Source: Allomeiothermus sp035760705
Lineage (GTDB): Bacteria; Deinococcota; Deinococci; Deinococcales; Thermaceae
Direction: 5' to 3'
Assembly (NCBI GenBank): GCA_035760705.1
Contig: DASTSL010000114.1
Span: 1 to 64,000, forward strand
DNA: 64,000 nt
The notes under the pieces are model-generated. The model saw nothing but the letters and a program-made list of their open reading frames with translations, was not told the origin of the DNA and searched no databases. A program made the translations under genes and the position numbers. Below are positions 24,419 to 33,500 of the stretch, piece by piece. Every line of letters begins with the position of its first letter. Position 1 is the stretch's first letter.

Positions 24419-24999
24419 ATGTATCATGGGTTTGTGGTCACGCTCGAGCATCAGATCGTCGCCCCGCAGAAAAAGCGGTGGACGGTGGATGAGCTGTTGG
24501 CGATGGACAAGGCGGGCCTGCTCGACCCTGAAAAGCGCATCGAACTCCTGGATGGCGAGGTGTACGAGATGCCTCCCACTGGTGAGAGCCATGCAAGTAG
24601 CGTAGACTGGCTGGTTCGTTTATTCTTCAAGCAATTCGATGAGCGGGCGGTGGTGTGAAGCCAGAATCCTATACGCCTCGATGATGAAGACCTTCCCCTG
24701 CCGGACTTGGCCCTCCTGGAATGGAAAGAAGATTTTTATCGTCAGGGGCACTCCAGGCCGGAAAACGTTTATTTGGTGGTCGAGGTTTCGGATGCCACCC
24801 TTTGGTTTGACCGGAGCAGCAAACTCAAACGTTATGCCAAAGCTGGGCTTCGTGAGGTCTGGATCGTCAACCTTAAAGACCGGCAGACCGAGGTTTCCGC
24901 GACCCCTCCGGCGAGGAGTACCTGACCCGTTTTATGGTCAAGCCAGGAGAATCGGTAGCACCGCTCGCCTTCCCCGACGATCCGATCACCCCGCTGTAA
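24419..24999 (+). pseudogene. Broken Uma2-family (DUF820) endonuclease-like gene
   Basis: The frame opens with YHGFVVTLEHQIVAPQKKRW and ELLDGEVYEMPPTGESHA, typical of Uma2. An in-frame TGA at 24656 interrupts it, after which the same frame continues SQNPIRLDDEDLPLPDLALLEW and VYLVVEVSDATLWFDRSSKL with the family's catalytic-type residues. A one-base loss near 24894 then shifts the frame; restoring it gives a normal end DDPITPL at 24997. One nonsense change plus one frameshift mark a recent pseudogene of this PD-(D/E)XK-like family, which is common in Thermaceae. Confidence 0.85.
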
Positions 25000-25069
25000 G
25001 GGTTTTTCGCCTTTACATCTGCATAAAGCCCCTGTATATTCAAATTCAGATGCGATTCTCCGCTCGAGC

Positions 25070-25138
25070 TTCCCGCTAACGGCGCTCTTTCCACGGAAAG
25101 GGGCCTTGGGGGTTTGCGAGGGCGGGGAGTCTTTTTTT
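25070..25138 (+). promoter_or_regulatory. Structured leader with T-run upstream of alaS (possible attenuator)
   Basis: A region that can fold (CTTTCC-AC-GGAAAG, and an outer TTCCCGC with GCGGGGA pairing including one G-U) ends in seven T at 25132-25138, 55 nt before the alaS ATG. It could be an attenuator for alaS or the terminator of the upstream pseudogene. No T-box consensus was found. Confidence 0.35.
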
Positions 25139-25193
25139 ATGCTGGGTTAGCTTGAAGTTGCGGCCCACCCGCTGAGCTTGAAAGGAACCTGTC

Positions 25194-27866
25194 ATGTACG
25201 TGCCGACCGCCGAAATCCGCGAGAAATACCTGCAGTTTTTTCAGTCGAAGGGCCACCTCCGGCTCCCCTCCTTCAGCGTGATCCCCCAGGACGACCCCTC
25301 GCTGCTCTTTATCAACGCGGGCATGACCCCGCTCAAGCCTTACTTCTTGGGCAAACCCCCGGTCTTCCGCACCCCCGAGGGCGAGAAGACCTACTACCGC
25401 ATCACCACCTGCCAGAAGTGCGTCCGCACCGGCGACATCGAGAACGTGGGCCGCACCAACCGGCACCAGACCGTCTTCGAGATGCTGGGCAACTTTAGCT
25501 TTGGCGACTACTTCAAAAAGGAAGCCATCCTTTGGGCCTGGGAGTTCCTGACCGACAAACAGTGGCTGGGCCTCGAGCCCGACCGCATCTACGTCACCAT
25601 CTACAAAGACGACGACGAAGCCTTTGAATACTGGACCAAAAACGTGGGGCTGCCACCGGAGCGCCTGCACCGCTTCGACGCCGACGAGAACTTCTGGCCC
25701 GCCGACGCCCCCAGCAAAGGCCCCAACGGGCCCTGCGGGCCCTGCTCGGAGATCTACTACGACCGGGGGCCAGAGTTCGGAGGGGACACCTGGGCCGATT
25801 ACTACGAGACCCGCGAGAGCAGCCGTTTCGTGGAGATCTGGAACCTGGTGTTTCCCCAGTACGACCGCAAGGACGGCGGTGTCCTCGAGCCTTTGCCCAA
25901 GCCCAACATCGATACCGGGATGGGGCTCGCCAGGGTGGCGATGGTCTTGCAGGAGGTGACCGACTTCTACGAGACCGACGAGTTCAAGCCACTCATCCAG
26001 AAGATCGTCGAGCTTAGCGGGGTGAGCTACGAGGGGCCGAGTTCGCTGGCGCACCGGGTCATCAGCGAGCACGCCCGCGCGGTGAGCTTCATCCTCTCCG
26101 ACGGGGCCACCTTCTCCAATACCGGGCGCGGCTACGTGGTGCGCCGCCTGTTGCGCCGCGCCGTGCGCTACGGCTATTTGCTGGGTCTGCGCGAGCCCTT
26201 CATGCACCGGCTCGCGGCCATCGTGGCCGAGGTGATGGGCGGGGTCTACCCCGAGCTGCGGGAGAACCTCGAGAGCGTGCAGCGGCAGATCCGGCTCGAG
26301 GAGGAGCGTTTCTTCGAAACCTTGGAGCAGGGCATCCGGCGCTTGGACACTCTCCTGTCGGGGCTCGAGCCCGGCGATACCCTTTCCGGCGAGGAGGCCT
26401 TCCGGCTTTACGACACCTACGGCTTCCCGCTGGACCTCACCCTCGAGATCGCTGACGAGCGCGGCATCAAAGTAGACACCGAGGGCTTCGAGAAGGCGCT
26501 CGAGCAGGCCCAGGAACTCGCCCGGCAGAACGCGGCCTTTGACAAGGACGTGTTCAAGCGGCCCAACGAGGCCCTGCTGGCGCTGGCCAAGGACTATGGC
26601 GGCACGGTCTTCGTGGGCTACGAGCGCACCGAGGAGACCGCCCAGGTCAAGCTTTTGCTGGCGGGCAATCAATCTTTGGACGAAGCCCCTGCCAGGACCG
26701 AGGTGCAGGTGGTCCTCGACAAGACCCCCTTCTACGCCGAGGGTGGCGGGCAGATCGGGGATTTCGGGGTGCTCGAGTGGGCCGACGGCTGGGCTAAAGT
26801 TACCACTACGCAAAAGAACCCCGACGGCATCTACCTCCACCTGGCGGAGGTACAAGAAGGCACGCTCAAGGCGGGCACCACCGTTCGGGCCCTGGTGGAC
26901 CCCCACCGCCGCGACACCGAGCGTAACCACACCGCCACCCACCTGCTGCACGCCGCCTTGCGGGCGATCCTGGGGACCCACGTCCGCCAGGCCGGGAGCT
27001 ACGTGGGCCCGGACCGGCTGCGCTTCGACTTCACCCAGCCCGAACCCCCGAGCCCCAAGGACCTCGCCCGGATCGAGCTGCTGGTGAACAAGTGGATCCA
27101 GGCCGACTTCCCGGTCAGCTATGCCTACAAGGGGCTCGAGGAGGCCAAAAAAGAGGGCGCGATGGCCCTCTTCGGCGAGAAATACGCCGACGTGGTGCGG
27201 GTCGTGAGCGTCGAGGGCAGCGTGGACGACGTGAACAGCAAGGAACTCTGCGGCGGCTGCCACGTACGCCGCACCGGGGAGATCGGGATGTTTGTGATCC
27301 GCTTCGAGGAGGCGGTCTCGGCGGGGGTGCGCCGGATCGAGGCCCTTACTGGTATGGGGGCAGTACAGTACGTGCGGGAGAACCTAGGGCTGTTGCAAGC
27401 CCTCTCCCGCGACCTCGGGGTGAATCCAGAAGGGCTGCCTGAGCGAATCGGCAAGCTGCAAGACGAACTTAAAGCCCGCGAGAAAGAGATCGAGCGGCTG
27501 AGGCGCGAATTGGCCCGGGCCCAGCTCAGTGGGGGCGGAGCTGGCATCCAGCTCAGGGAGGCGGGCGGCTACAAGTACCTGGCGGTGCGGCTGGAGGGCC
27601 TCGAAGCCGGGGCCTTGCGCTCTACCGCTGACGAACTACTGGATAAGCACAAAGCTGACCTGGTAGCGGTGGGCTCGGGGCAGAACCTGGTCATCAAACT
27701 GAGCAAGGAAGCCCAGGCTAAGGGGCTTGATGCCGGGGCGGTGATGAAGAAGCTCTCCGAGACGGCGGGTGGGCGCGGGGGTGGGAAGGGGGCTTTGGCT
27801 CAGGGGGGCGGTTTCGACCTCGAGCGGGCCTTCGCGGCGCTGCAAACAGCGCTCGTACCGCGCTAG
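25194..27866 (+). CDS. alaS: Alanyl-tRNA synthetase
   Basis: 890 aa, the normal length. Class II aminoacylation core at the N-terminus (FFQSKGHLRLPSFSVIPQDD, FINAGMTPLKPYF, RTNRHQTVFEMLGNFSFGDY). The editing domain has HTATHLLHAALR and CGGCHVRRTGEIG for zinc. A coiled coil (LQDELKAREKEIERLRREL) precedes the C-Ala domain. AAGGA precedes the ATG. It charges tRNA-Ala and clears mis-charged Ser/Gly. The gene contains ten CTCGAG palindromes. Confidence 0.98.
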   Translation: MYVPTAEIREKYLQFFQSKGHLRLPSFSVIPQDDPSLLFINAGMTPLKPYFLGKPPVFRTPEGEKTYYRITTCQKCVRTGDIENVGRTNRHQTVFEMLGNFSFGDYFKKEAILWAWEFLTDKQWLGLEPDRIYVTIYKDDDEAFEYWTKNVGLPPERLHRFDADENFWPADAPSKGPNGPCGPCSEIYYDRGPEFGGDTWADYYETRESSRFVEIWNLVFPQYDRKDGGVLEPLPKPNIDTGMGLARVAMVLQEVTDFYETDEFKPLIQKIVELSGVSYEGPSSLAHRVISEHARAVSFILSDGATFSNTGRGYVVRRLLRRAVRYGYLLGLREPFMHRLAAIVAEVMGGVYPELRENLESVQRQIRLEEERFFETLEQGIRRLDTLLSGLEPGDTLSGEEAFRLYDTYGFPLDLTLEIADERGIKVDTEGFEKALEQAQELARQNAAFDKDVFKRPNEALLALAKDYGGTVFVGYERTEETAQVKLLLAGNQSLDEAPARTEVQVVLDKTPFYAEGGGQIGDFGVLEWADGWAKVTTTQKNPDGIYLHLAEVQEGTLKAGTTVRALVDPHRRDTERNHTATHLLHAALRAILGTHVRQAGSYVGPDRLRFDFTQPEPPSPKDLARIELLVNKWIQADFPVSYAYKGLEEAKKEGAMALFGEKYADVVRVVSVEGSVDDVNSKELCGGCHVRRTGEIGMFVIRFEEAVSAGVRRIEALTGMGAVQYVRENLGLLQALSRDLGVNPEGLPERIGKLQDELKAREKEIERLRRELARAQLSGGGAGIQLREAGGYKYLAVRLEGLEAGALRSTADELLDKHKADLVAVGSGQNLVIKLSKEAQAKGLDAGAVMKKLSETAGGRGGGKGALAQGGGFDLERAFAALQTALVPR

Positions 27867-28002
27867 GTTAGTTCTTAATTGCTGAGGATGGCGGGGCTTT
27901 TGGCCTCTGGCACCTTGGAAAAGCTCTCGCTTGAATGTGCAAAAGCGGGCGGGGTTGTGGGCGGCTTGGCCTAGGATTGGATTGCCCACTCGGGTTCGCG
28001 AT

Positions 28003-30663
28003 ATGGAGCCGCTTTCTCCCTACCACACCAGCGAAGTGCCCCCGGCTTGGGGCCGCCGTTTCTGGCTCGAGCGACTTTTTCCGCCGCTGGCGATACTGGT
28101 GGGCCTGACCAGCTTGTTGCTGATCCTGGCGCTACGCAACTATGCCGATGACCACCAGCAGGCGATAGTCGGGCTCGAGCGCATTCGCGGCCAGATCTTC
28201 GCCCTGCGTACGCTCTCGGAGCACCCCACAGGGAGCGAGTTTGCCCAGGTTCGCCAGCAGGTCGAGGCCGAATTCAACAAGTTGGCGCAGCTCGAGCAAC
28301 AGGGGATCCCGCTTGGCCTTTCTGCCCCTCCTCCTTGGCTCGAGCCGGTCCGGGCTGCTTGGAGGGCGTATTCGGAGGCCATACAGGCCAATAGCGGCTG
28401 GGGGCCGGATGGGCGTGACCAAGCCGCTTTCGAGCGGCTCGAGGCGCTCTTAAAGACCACCAGCCGGGCCTACGAACAGCGTACCCGAGAGGCGCGTTGG
28501 CTAGCCGATGTTGGATCGGTGGTGCTTACTGCGCTCGGGGTTTTGCTGGTGCTGGGGATGGCTTACCACATCGAGGCGGTGCGCCGGGCGGGGATGCTGG
28601 CGGCAGCCGAGCAGCGGGCTTTGCGCAAGGGATCGGAGCTTTTTCAGGCCTTGGTGCAGCAGGCTCAAGACATCATCGTGGTGCTCGAGGCCGATGCCAC
28701 CTTCCGCTACTTGAGCCCAGCGGTAGAGAGCGTGTTGGGGTATCGGCCCGAAGAACTCCTGGGCAAGAACGTGCGCGATCTATTGCACCCCGATGACCGC
28801 TCTCGCGCTCGTGAGGTCCTGGAGTGGGTCTTGGGCCATCCGGAAACCCCATACCAGGCTGAGCTGCGCTTTCGGCACCGTGAGGGAAGCTGGCGCTACC
28901 TCGAGGTGCGGGGCACCAACCAGCTCGGCGACCCCGACCTGGCCGGGATCGTGCTCAACGTGCGCGACATCACCGAGCGTTATCTGGCCCAGGAGGCCTT
29001 GCGCCAGCGGGAAGAGACCTTCCGCATGCTCTTCCACAACCACCCCCTGCCGATGTGGGTCTACGACCGGCGCACCTGCCGCTTCCTGGAGGTGAACGAG
29101 GCCGCCACCGAGAAGTATGGCTACACCCGCGAGGAGTTTTTGCGGATGGACATCTTTCAGATCCGCTCCCCCGCCGAGGCGGACCGGCTCGATGCAGAGC
29201 TGGCCCAAGAGCGGCCCGATTTGCAGTTCTCCCAAGGCTGGAAGCACCGGCTCAAAGACGGGCGCGAGATCGAGGTGGAGATCCTCTCCCACGCCCTGGA
29301 GTTCGCCGGGAGTGAGGCCGTGCTGGTGGTGGCCCACGACGTCACCGAGCGCAAACGGCTCGAGCGCCAGCTCACCCAGCAGGCCTTCCACGACCCCCTC
29401 ACCGGCCTGGCCAACCGCACCCTGTTCGTCGAGCGGCTCGAGCAGGCCCTGGCCCGCTCGGTGCGGCGGGGCAAGCCGGTGGCGGTGCTCTTTTTAGACC
29501 TCGACCGCTTCAAGCTGATCAACGACAGCTTCGGCCACAGCCGGGGCGACCAGCTCTTGGTGGAGGTGGCCCGGCGGCTGGCGGGCTGTCTGCGCTTGGA
29601 AGACACCGCGGCCCGGCTGGGCGGCGACGAGTTCGCGGTGCTCTTGGAGGAGGTCTCGAGCGCCGAGGTGCCCCGCCAGGTGGCCGAGCGCATCCGCCAG
29701 GCCCTGGAAGCCCCCTTCTACATCGAAGACCAGCAGGTCTTCGTCAGCGCCAGCGTGGGCATCGCTTTGGGCAGTGGGGTGCAGCACAAGGCGGGCGAAC
29801 TGATGCGAGATGCCGACATCGCCATGTACCGGGCCAAGAACGCGGGCCGCTCGCGGGTCGAGGTCTACGAGGCCAGCATGGGGTCCCAGGCCCCCGAGTA
29901 CCTGCGCCTCGAGGCCGACTTGCGCCGGGCCCTCGAGCGGGAGGAGCTGCGGCTTTTCTACCAGCCCCAGCTCGACCTGCGCACCGGGCAGGTGGTGGGT
30001 CTGGAGGCCCTGCTGCGCTGGGAGCACCCCGAGCGGGGCCTGGTATCCCCCGCCCAATTCATCCCGGTGGCCGAGGATACCGGCCTGATCGTCCCCATCG
30101 GGCGCTGGGTGCTCGAGACCGCCTGCCGCGAGGCCAAGCGCTGGCAGGAGATCGCCCCCCTGCGCATCGCGGTCAACCTCTCGATGCGCCAGTTCCGCCA
30201 CCCCAAGCTGGTGGAGGAAGTAGCCGAGGTGCTGGCCCAGACCAGGCTCGAGCCGGGGCTTTTGGAGTTAGAGATCACCGAGAGCGTGGTGATGGAAGAC
30301 GCCGAGGCCACCGTCGAGACCCTCGGGCGGCTCAAGGCGCTGGGGGTGGCGCTGGCGGTGGACGACTTTGGCACCGGCTACTCCAGCCTGGGGTATCTCA
30401 AGCGTTTCCCCGTGGGGGCGCTAAAGATTGATCGCTCCTTCGTACGCGACCTAGTCCAGACCCAAGGAGAGGCCATCGTGGGGGCGGTGATGGGGCTGGC
30501 CCGGGCCCTGGGCCTCAAGGTGGTGGCCGAAGGCGTGGAGACCTCCGCCCAGCTCGAGCGGCTCCGCACCCTGGGGTGTGATTTCGCTCAAGGCTACTAC
30601 TTCGCCAAGCCGATGCCCGGCCAGGCCGTGACCGAACTGCTGCGCACCGGAATTCGGGTCTGA
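28003..30663 (+). CDS. Membrane sensor with PAS, GGDEF and EAL domains
   Basis: The ATG at 28003 gives 886 aa; upstream TTG starts lack a ribosome site. Two membrane segments (LFPPLAILVGLTSLLLILAL and VGSVVLTALGVLLVLGMAY) flank an extracytoplasmic region of about 130 residues. Two PAS domains follow (each closing with a VxDITER/VTERK type end), then GGDEF (intact ARLGGDEFAVLLEE) and EAL (EALLRWEHP, with downstream DDFGTGYSSLGYL). Both catalytic motifs are intact, so it could make and degrade cyclic di-GMP. The ligand is unknown. Regulation of pili or exopolysaccharide would fit the neighbourhood. Confidence 0.92.
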   Translation: MEPLSPYHTSEVPPAWGRRFWLERLFPPLAILVGLTSLLLILALRNYADDHQQAIVGLERIRGQIFALRTLSEHPTGSEFAQVRQQVEAEFNKLAQLEQQGIPLGLSAPPPWLEPVRAAWRAYSEAIQANSGWGPDGRDQAAFERLEALLKTTSRAYEQRTREARWLADVGSVVLTALGVLLVLGMAYHIEAVRRAGMLAAAEQRALRKGSELFQALVQQAQDIIVVLEADATFRYLSPAVESVLGYRPEELLGKNVRDLLHPDDRSRAREVLEWVLGHPETPYQAELRFRHREGSWRYLEVRGTNQLGDPDLAGIVLNVRDITERYLAQEALRQREETFRMLFHNHPLPMWVYDRRTCRFLEVNEAATEKYGYTREEFLRMDIFQIRSPAEADRLDAELAQERPDLQFSQGWKHRLKDGREIEVEILSHALEFAGSEAVLVVAHDVTERKRLERQLTQQAFHDPLTGLANRTLFVERLEQALARSVRRGKPVAVLFLDLDRFKLINDSFGHSRGDQLLVEVARRLAGCLRLEDTAARLGGDEFAVLLEEVSSAEVPRQVAERIRQALEAPFYIEDQQVFVSASVGIALGSGVQHKAGELMRDADIAMYRAKNAGRSRVEVYEASMGSQAPEYLRLEADLRRALEREELRLFYQPQLDLRTGQVVGLEALLRWEHPERGLVSPAQFIPVAEDTGLIVPIGRWVLETACREAKRWQEIAPLRIAVNLSMRQFRHPKLVEEVAEVLAQTRLEPGLLELEITESVVMEDAEATVETLGRLKALGVALAVDDFGTGYSSLGYLKRFPVGALKIDRSFVRDLVQTQGEAIVGAVMGLARALGLKVVAEGVETSAQLERLRTLGCDFAQGYYFAKPMPGQAVTELLRTGIRV

Positions 30664-30666
30664 GCT

Positions 30667-31236
30667 TCAGCTCGAGGGCTGGCCGTGCTGGTGGCGCACC
30701 AGTCCCATGCCCTCGAGCTTGGCCAGGTAGTAGCAGGCTAAGTGCTCGGAGATGTTGAGCACCCCAGCTAGCTCGCGGGCGGTGATACCTTGGCTGAGCC
30801 GGGGGTGGGCTCGCTCCCAGAAAAAGCTGGCGCTTGAGGCTGGCAGGCTGGCCCCTTCGACCGCCCGGTAGAGGGCATCGGGGGGAGCCAGTTCGGCGGT
30901 GCGGTACTTGATCTCGTCGTCCATCACCGTGAGCGAGAACAGCACCCGCTCCAAGGGCCAGTTGAGCGCGGGGTCGCAGGGGGTCTGGAAGGGGACTATC
31001 CGTAGCTCGAAGGAGCCGACATGGGCCGAGACCAGCTCGAGCAGAAAAGCCTTGGCCTGGAGCGGGTCGGCGTAGTGGCCGCCCACCTGGAGGCAGCGCA
31101 GGTGGCCGTTCTTGATATAGAGGGTGCAGTTGCGCCGACCCGGTAGGTTCCAGAACTCGAGGATCCCGGTCTTGCTCGAGGCCATCGAGACGATCTCGTG
31201 AAATTTGGTCTGACCGAGGTTGCCCGATACCACCAT
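30667..31236 (-). CDS. DUF4388 (PatA-like) protein with C-terminal winged helix
   Basis: 189 aa. The first 110 residues (MVVSGNLGQTKFHEIVSMAS, KTGILEFWN, CTLYIKNGHLRCLQVG) match DUF4388/PATAN domains. The last 60 (LSQGITARELAGVLNISEHLACYYLAKLEGMGLV) form a helix-turn-helix. GGAG 8 nt before the ATG. Such proteins act in signalling and gliding or pilus systems. It converges with the GGDEF-EAL gene, the stops being 3 bp apart. Role inferred only. Confidence 0.75.
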   Translation of the reverse strand: MVVSGNLGQTKFHEIVSMASSKTGILEFWNLPGRRNCTLYIKNGHLRCLQVGGHYADPLQAKAFLLELVSAHVGSFELRIVPFQTPCDPALNWPLERVLFSLTVMDDEIKYRTAELAPPDALYRAVEGASLPASSASFFWERAHPRLSQGITARELAGVLNISEHLACYYLAKLEGMGLVRHQHGQPSS

Positions 31237-31572
31237 AGCTGGTTCTCCAAAGATAAACGTTGAGGTGGAGCAAGCCCGACCCGCGAGGGGTTCATGCCAG
31301 CGATCACTTTAAACCCTAGCATGGTTGATAAATAAATGTGGGTTATATCTTTATCGGGTAGCCCACCGGAAGTAAGGAGTCATCCTGAAGGCAGGGAAGA
31401 ATCTCTCCTGCGGGTGGACGGCTTGCCGCACGCTGGCTTGGCCGCAGCGCGATGAGCGACTGGGCGGACGCGAAACACCACTACCCCTGCGGGCTGAGCC
31501 GCTCAAGGCGGCAACGATTCATTGCCTTCAGCCTCAGCTCAGTTATCGGCCTTAGGCTAGCCTTGATAGGCT
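31237..31572. other. 336-bp intergenic region with a dispersed-repeat-like segment
   Basis: No coding frame is convincing. From about 31378 the DNA reads GTCATCCTGAAGGCAGGGAA and then GAATCTCTCC, resembling the GTCATCCTGAG...GAAGAATCT interspersed repeats known from several bacterial phyla. The AT-rich stretch around 31320-31360 may hold the promoter of the DUF4388 gene. Nothing else recognised. Confidence 0.4.
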
Positions 31573-31998
31573 ATGAGGATGAAGGTCGCAGCCCTGGACG
31601 TGGGTGAGGCTCGAATTGGCCTGGCGGTGGGGGAGGTGGGCTCGCCCTGGGTTTTCGGGCGGGGTTACCTGGTGCGCCGGAAGCCACAGGCCGATCTGCT
31701 GGCGTTGCGGGAGTTCGCCGAGCGCGAACGGGTAGACAAATTCATCGTCGGCCTGCCGCTCCGCACCGACGGAAATCCCAGCGCCCAGGCCGCTCGGGTG
31801 CTCGAGCTGGTGGGCGCCTTGCGGGAAGCCGGGCTCGAGGTCGAGACCCTGGACGAACGCTTTACCACCAAGCTGGGAGCACGGCGGCTCAAGGAAGCGC
31901 CCCGGCGGGTGCGGCAGGAGAAGGGTAAACTGGACGAAGCCGCCGCGGTGGCTTTGCTGGAGAGCTATCTCGAGCAGGCTCGCCCTTCGGCCCAATAG
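31573..31998 (+). CDS. ruvX: Pre-16S rRNA nuclease / RuvX (YqgF) family
   Basis: 141 aa RNase H-like fold: AALDVGEARIGLAVG (first catalytic Asp), IVGLPLRTDGNPSAQA, VETLDERFTTKLGARR and KLDEAAAVALLESYL (last Asp). Likely trims 16S rRNA 5' ends. A second in-frame ATG at 31579 lies exactly 6 nt after TAGGCT and would give a leaderless message; the two starts differ by two codons. The next gene, mltG, starts 9 nt after the stop, a common ruvX-mltG pairing. Confidence 0.92.
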   Translation: MRMKVAALDVGEARIGLAVGEVGSPWVFGRGYLVRRKPQADLLALREFAERERVDKFIVGLPLRTDGNPSAQAARVLELVGALREAGLEVETLDERFTTKLGARRLKEAPRRVRQEKGKLDEAAAVALLESYLEQARPSAQ

Positions 31999-32006
31999 GT
32001 GAAGCG

Positions 32007-33065
32007 TTGAATCCAGAAAAGCCCACCTCCATCCCCGAGAGCCTTCCCCTGGCCGAACGCGAAGGACGCCGCAGCCCCTGGCTGCTGCGGGGCATTTTGC
32101 TGCTATTCGGCCTGCTGGCGGGGGTCTTGGGGTATTTGCTGTGGCTGTCGGGGCCGACCGGGGTGCAGGCTCAGGTGCGGCTCGAGCGGGGCCAGGGGGC
32201 GCTCACGGTGGGCCGCGCCCTGGAGCGGGCCGGGTTGGTGCGCTCGGGGCAGTTGTTCGCGGTGTACTTACGAGCCTCAGGGCGGGACAAGCTCCTCAAG
32301 CCGGGGGTGTACCGGCTCGAGGGGGACGGGGTGCGCCGGTTGGCGATCTCGCTCACCGAAGAGGCCCGGCCCCTCACCGTGCGCCTGACCTTCCCCGAGG
32401 GCTGGCGCATGAACCAGATGGCCCTGCGGCTCAGCCAGAACGGTCTGCCGGGGGAAAAATTCCTCGAGCTGGTCGAGAACCCCCCCGCCGATCTGCGGCC
32501 CAGCTATGCCCAGGGCCCGACGCTCGAGGGTTTTTTATTCCCCGCCACCTATACCTTTCCCCTCGATGCCCCCGCCGAGGAGATCGTGCGGGCCATGCTG
32601 GCTCGTTTCGAGCAAGAGCTCACCCCGCAGGTACGAAGCCGCTTGGCCCAGGAGAAGCTCAGCGTGCAAGAGTGGGTCACGCTGGCTTCCATCGTCCAGG
32701 CCGAGGCCGCCCACCCCGCCGAGAAGCCGGTGATCGCCGGGATCTTCCTCAACCGGCTGGAAGCCGGAATGCCCCTGCAAGCCGACCCCACCGTGGCCTA
32801 CGGCCTGGGCAAGACCCTCCCCGAGCTTTCCCGGCCCGCCGGGGACTTCGGGAGCAATACCCCCTACAACACCTACCGGGTGGCCGGTTTGCCGCCCGGG
32901 GCCATCAGCAACCCCGGCTCCGAGGCCTTGCGGGCGGTGCTCGAGCCCCAGCGCACCGACGCCCAGGGGAGGGCGCTCTTCTACTTCTTCCACGACCATC
33001 AGGGCAAACTCTTCGTCAACCCCGATTTCGCCAGCCACAACCGGGATCTGGCGCGGTATCGCTGA
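32007..33065 (+). CDS. mltG: Endolytic murein transglycosylase MltG (YceG family)
   Basis: 352 aa. Cytoplasmic N-terminus, one membrane segment (LLRGILLLFGLLAGVLGYLLWL), LysM-like subdomain, then the YceG core: SIVQAEAAHPAEKPVIAGIF with catalytic Glu, LQADPTVAYGLG, YNTYRVAGLPPGAISNPG. Cleaves nascent glycan strands to end peptidoglycan polymerisation. The start is a TTG at 32007 with AGGTGAAG before it. Co-transcribed with ruvX. Confidence 0.94.
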   Translation: MNPEKPTSIPESLPLAEREGRRSPWLLRGILLLFGLLAGVLGYLLWLSGPTGVQAQVRLERGQGALTVGRALERAGLVRSGQLFAVYLRASGRDKLLKPGVYRLEGDGVRRLAISLTEEARPLTVRLTFPEGWRMNQMALRLSQNGLPGEKFLELVENPPADLRPSYAQGPTLEGFLFPATYTFPLDAPAEEIVRAMLARFEQELTPQVRSRLAQEKLSVQEWVTLASIVQAEAAHPAEKPVIAGIFLNRLEAGMPLQADPTVAYGLGKTLPELSRPAGDFGSNTPYNTYRVAGLPPGAISNPGSEALRAVLEPQRTDAQGRALFYFFHDHQGKLFVNPDFASHNRDLARYR

Positions 33066-33148
33066 AGGGGCCGATAGCTGAAGCTAGCCGCTCCCCTCTG
33101 TAGTTTGCACACAATTATCGGGCCAAGTGCGAGTAATATAGGGCGGGT

Positions 33149-33352
33149 ATGGAGTTGATCTTCGAAGTCCGTGATGCCGAAGGGGGGTTCGCCGCCCGTG
33201 CAATCGGCGAGGAAAACATCGCTACCCACGGCCAGACCTGGGAGGAGCTTAAAGCCAACGTGCTCGAGGCCGTGCGCAGCTACTTTGGCCCCGGCATGAC
33301 CCCCCGCCGTGTGCAACTGCACTACGTCCGCGACGAACTCGTTTCCATCTAG
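33149..33352 (+). CDS. HicB-like small protein (67 aa), orphan
   Basis: MELIFEVRDAEGGFAARAIG, then a TWEELKANVLEAVRSYFG helix, is the partial RNase H fold of HicB antitoxins and of the related short proteins often misnamed 2-oxoisovalerate dehydrogenase subunits. No HicA-like toxin lies on either side and no DNA-binding domain is attached. Possibly a solitary regulator or remnant. TAATAT lies 9 nt before the ATG. Confidence 0.7.
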   Translation: MELIFEVRDAEGGFAARAIGEENIATHGQTWEELKANVLEAVRSYFGPGMTPRRVQLHYVRDELVSI

Positions 33353-33412
33353 CCTTTAGCGCCCCTCGCCACCCAAGACCCGCTCGAGGCGGGAAAAATC
33401 CCTTTCCAACGT

Positions 33413-33441
33413 CCCCGGTCTTGAGCCGGGGTTTTGGTTTT
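33413..33441 (+). terminator. Intrinsic terminator after the HicB-like gene
   Basis: Stem CCCCGG / CCGGGG with loop TCTTGAG, then TTTTGGTTTT. It closes the ruvX-mltG-hicB side. Confidence 0.75.
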
Positions 33442-33500
33442 ATCCATGCCGGTCAAACACTACCGTTGTATTCGCTCGAAAAGCTTAGCATGGGTTAATC

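Noticed and set aside
25000..25193. T-box riboswitch before alaS
   Set aside because: No AGGGTGGNACCGCG-like antiterminator sequence or specifier loop could be found; only a generic hairpin and T-run.
25137..27263. A 708-codon open frame antisense to alaS
   Set aside because: GC-rich third positions remove stops on the opposite strand; the translation is low-complexity Gly/Val/Leu-rich with no ribosome site, and alaS on the other strand is certain.
27931..28003. TTG start at 27931 for the GGDEF-EAL protein
   Set aside because: No ribosome site, and the extra 24 residues are not membrane-like; ATG 28003 places the first membrane helix normally.
33100..33500. HicA toxin gene beside the HicB-like protein
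   Set aside because: No small frame with a dsRBD-like HicA pattern exists on either strand in the flanking spacers.
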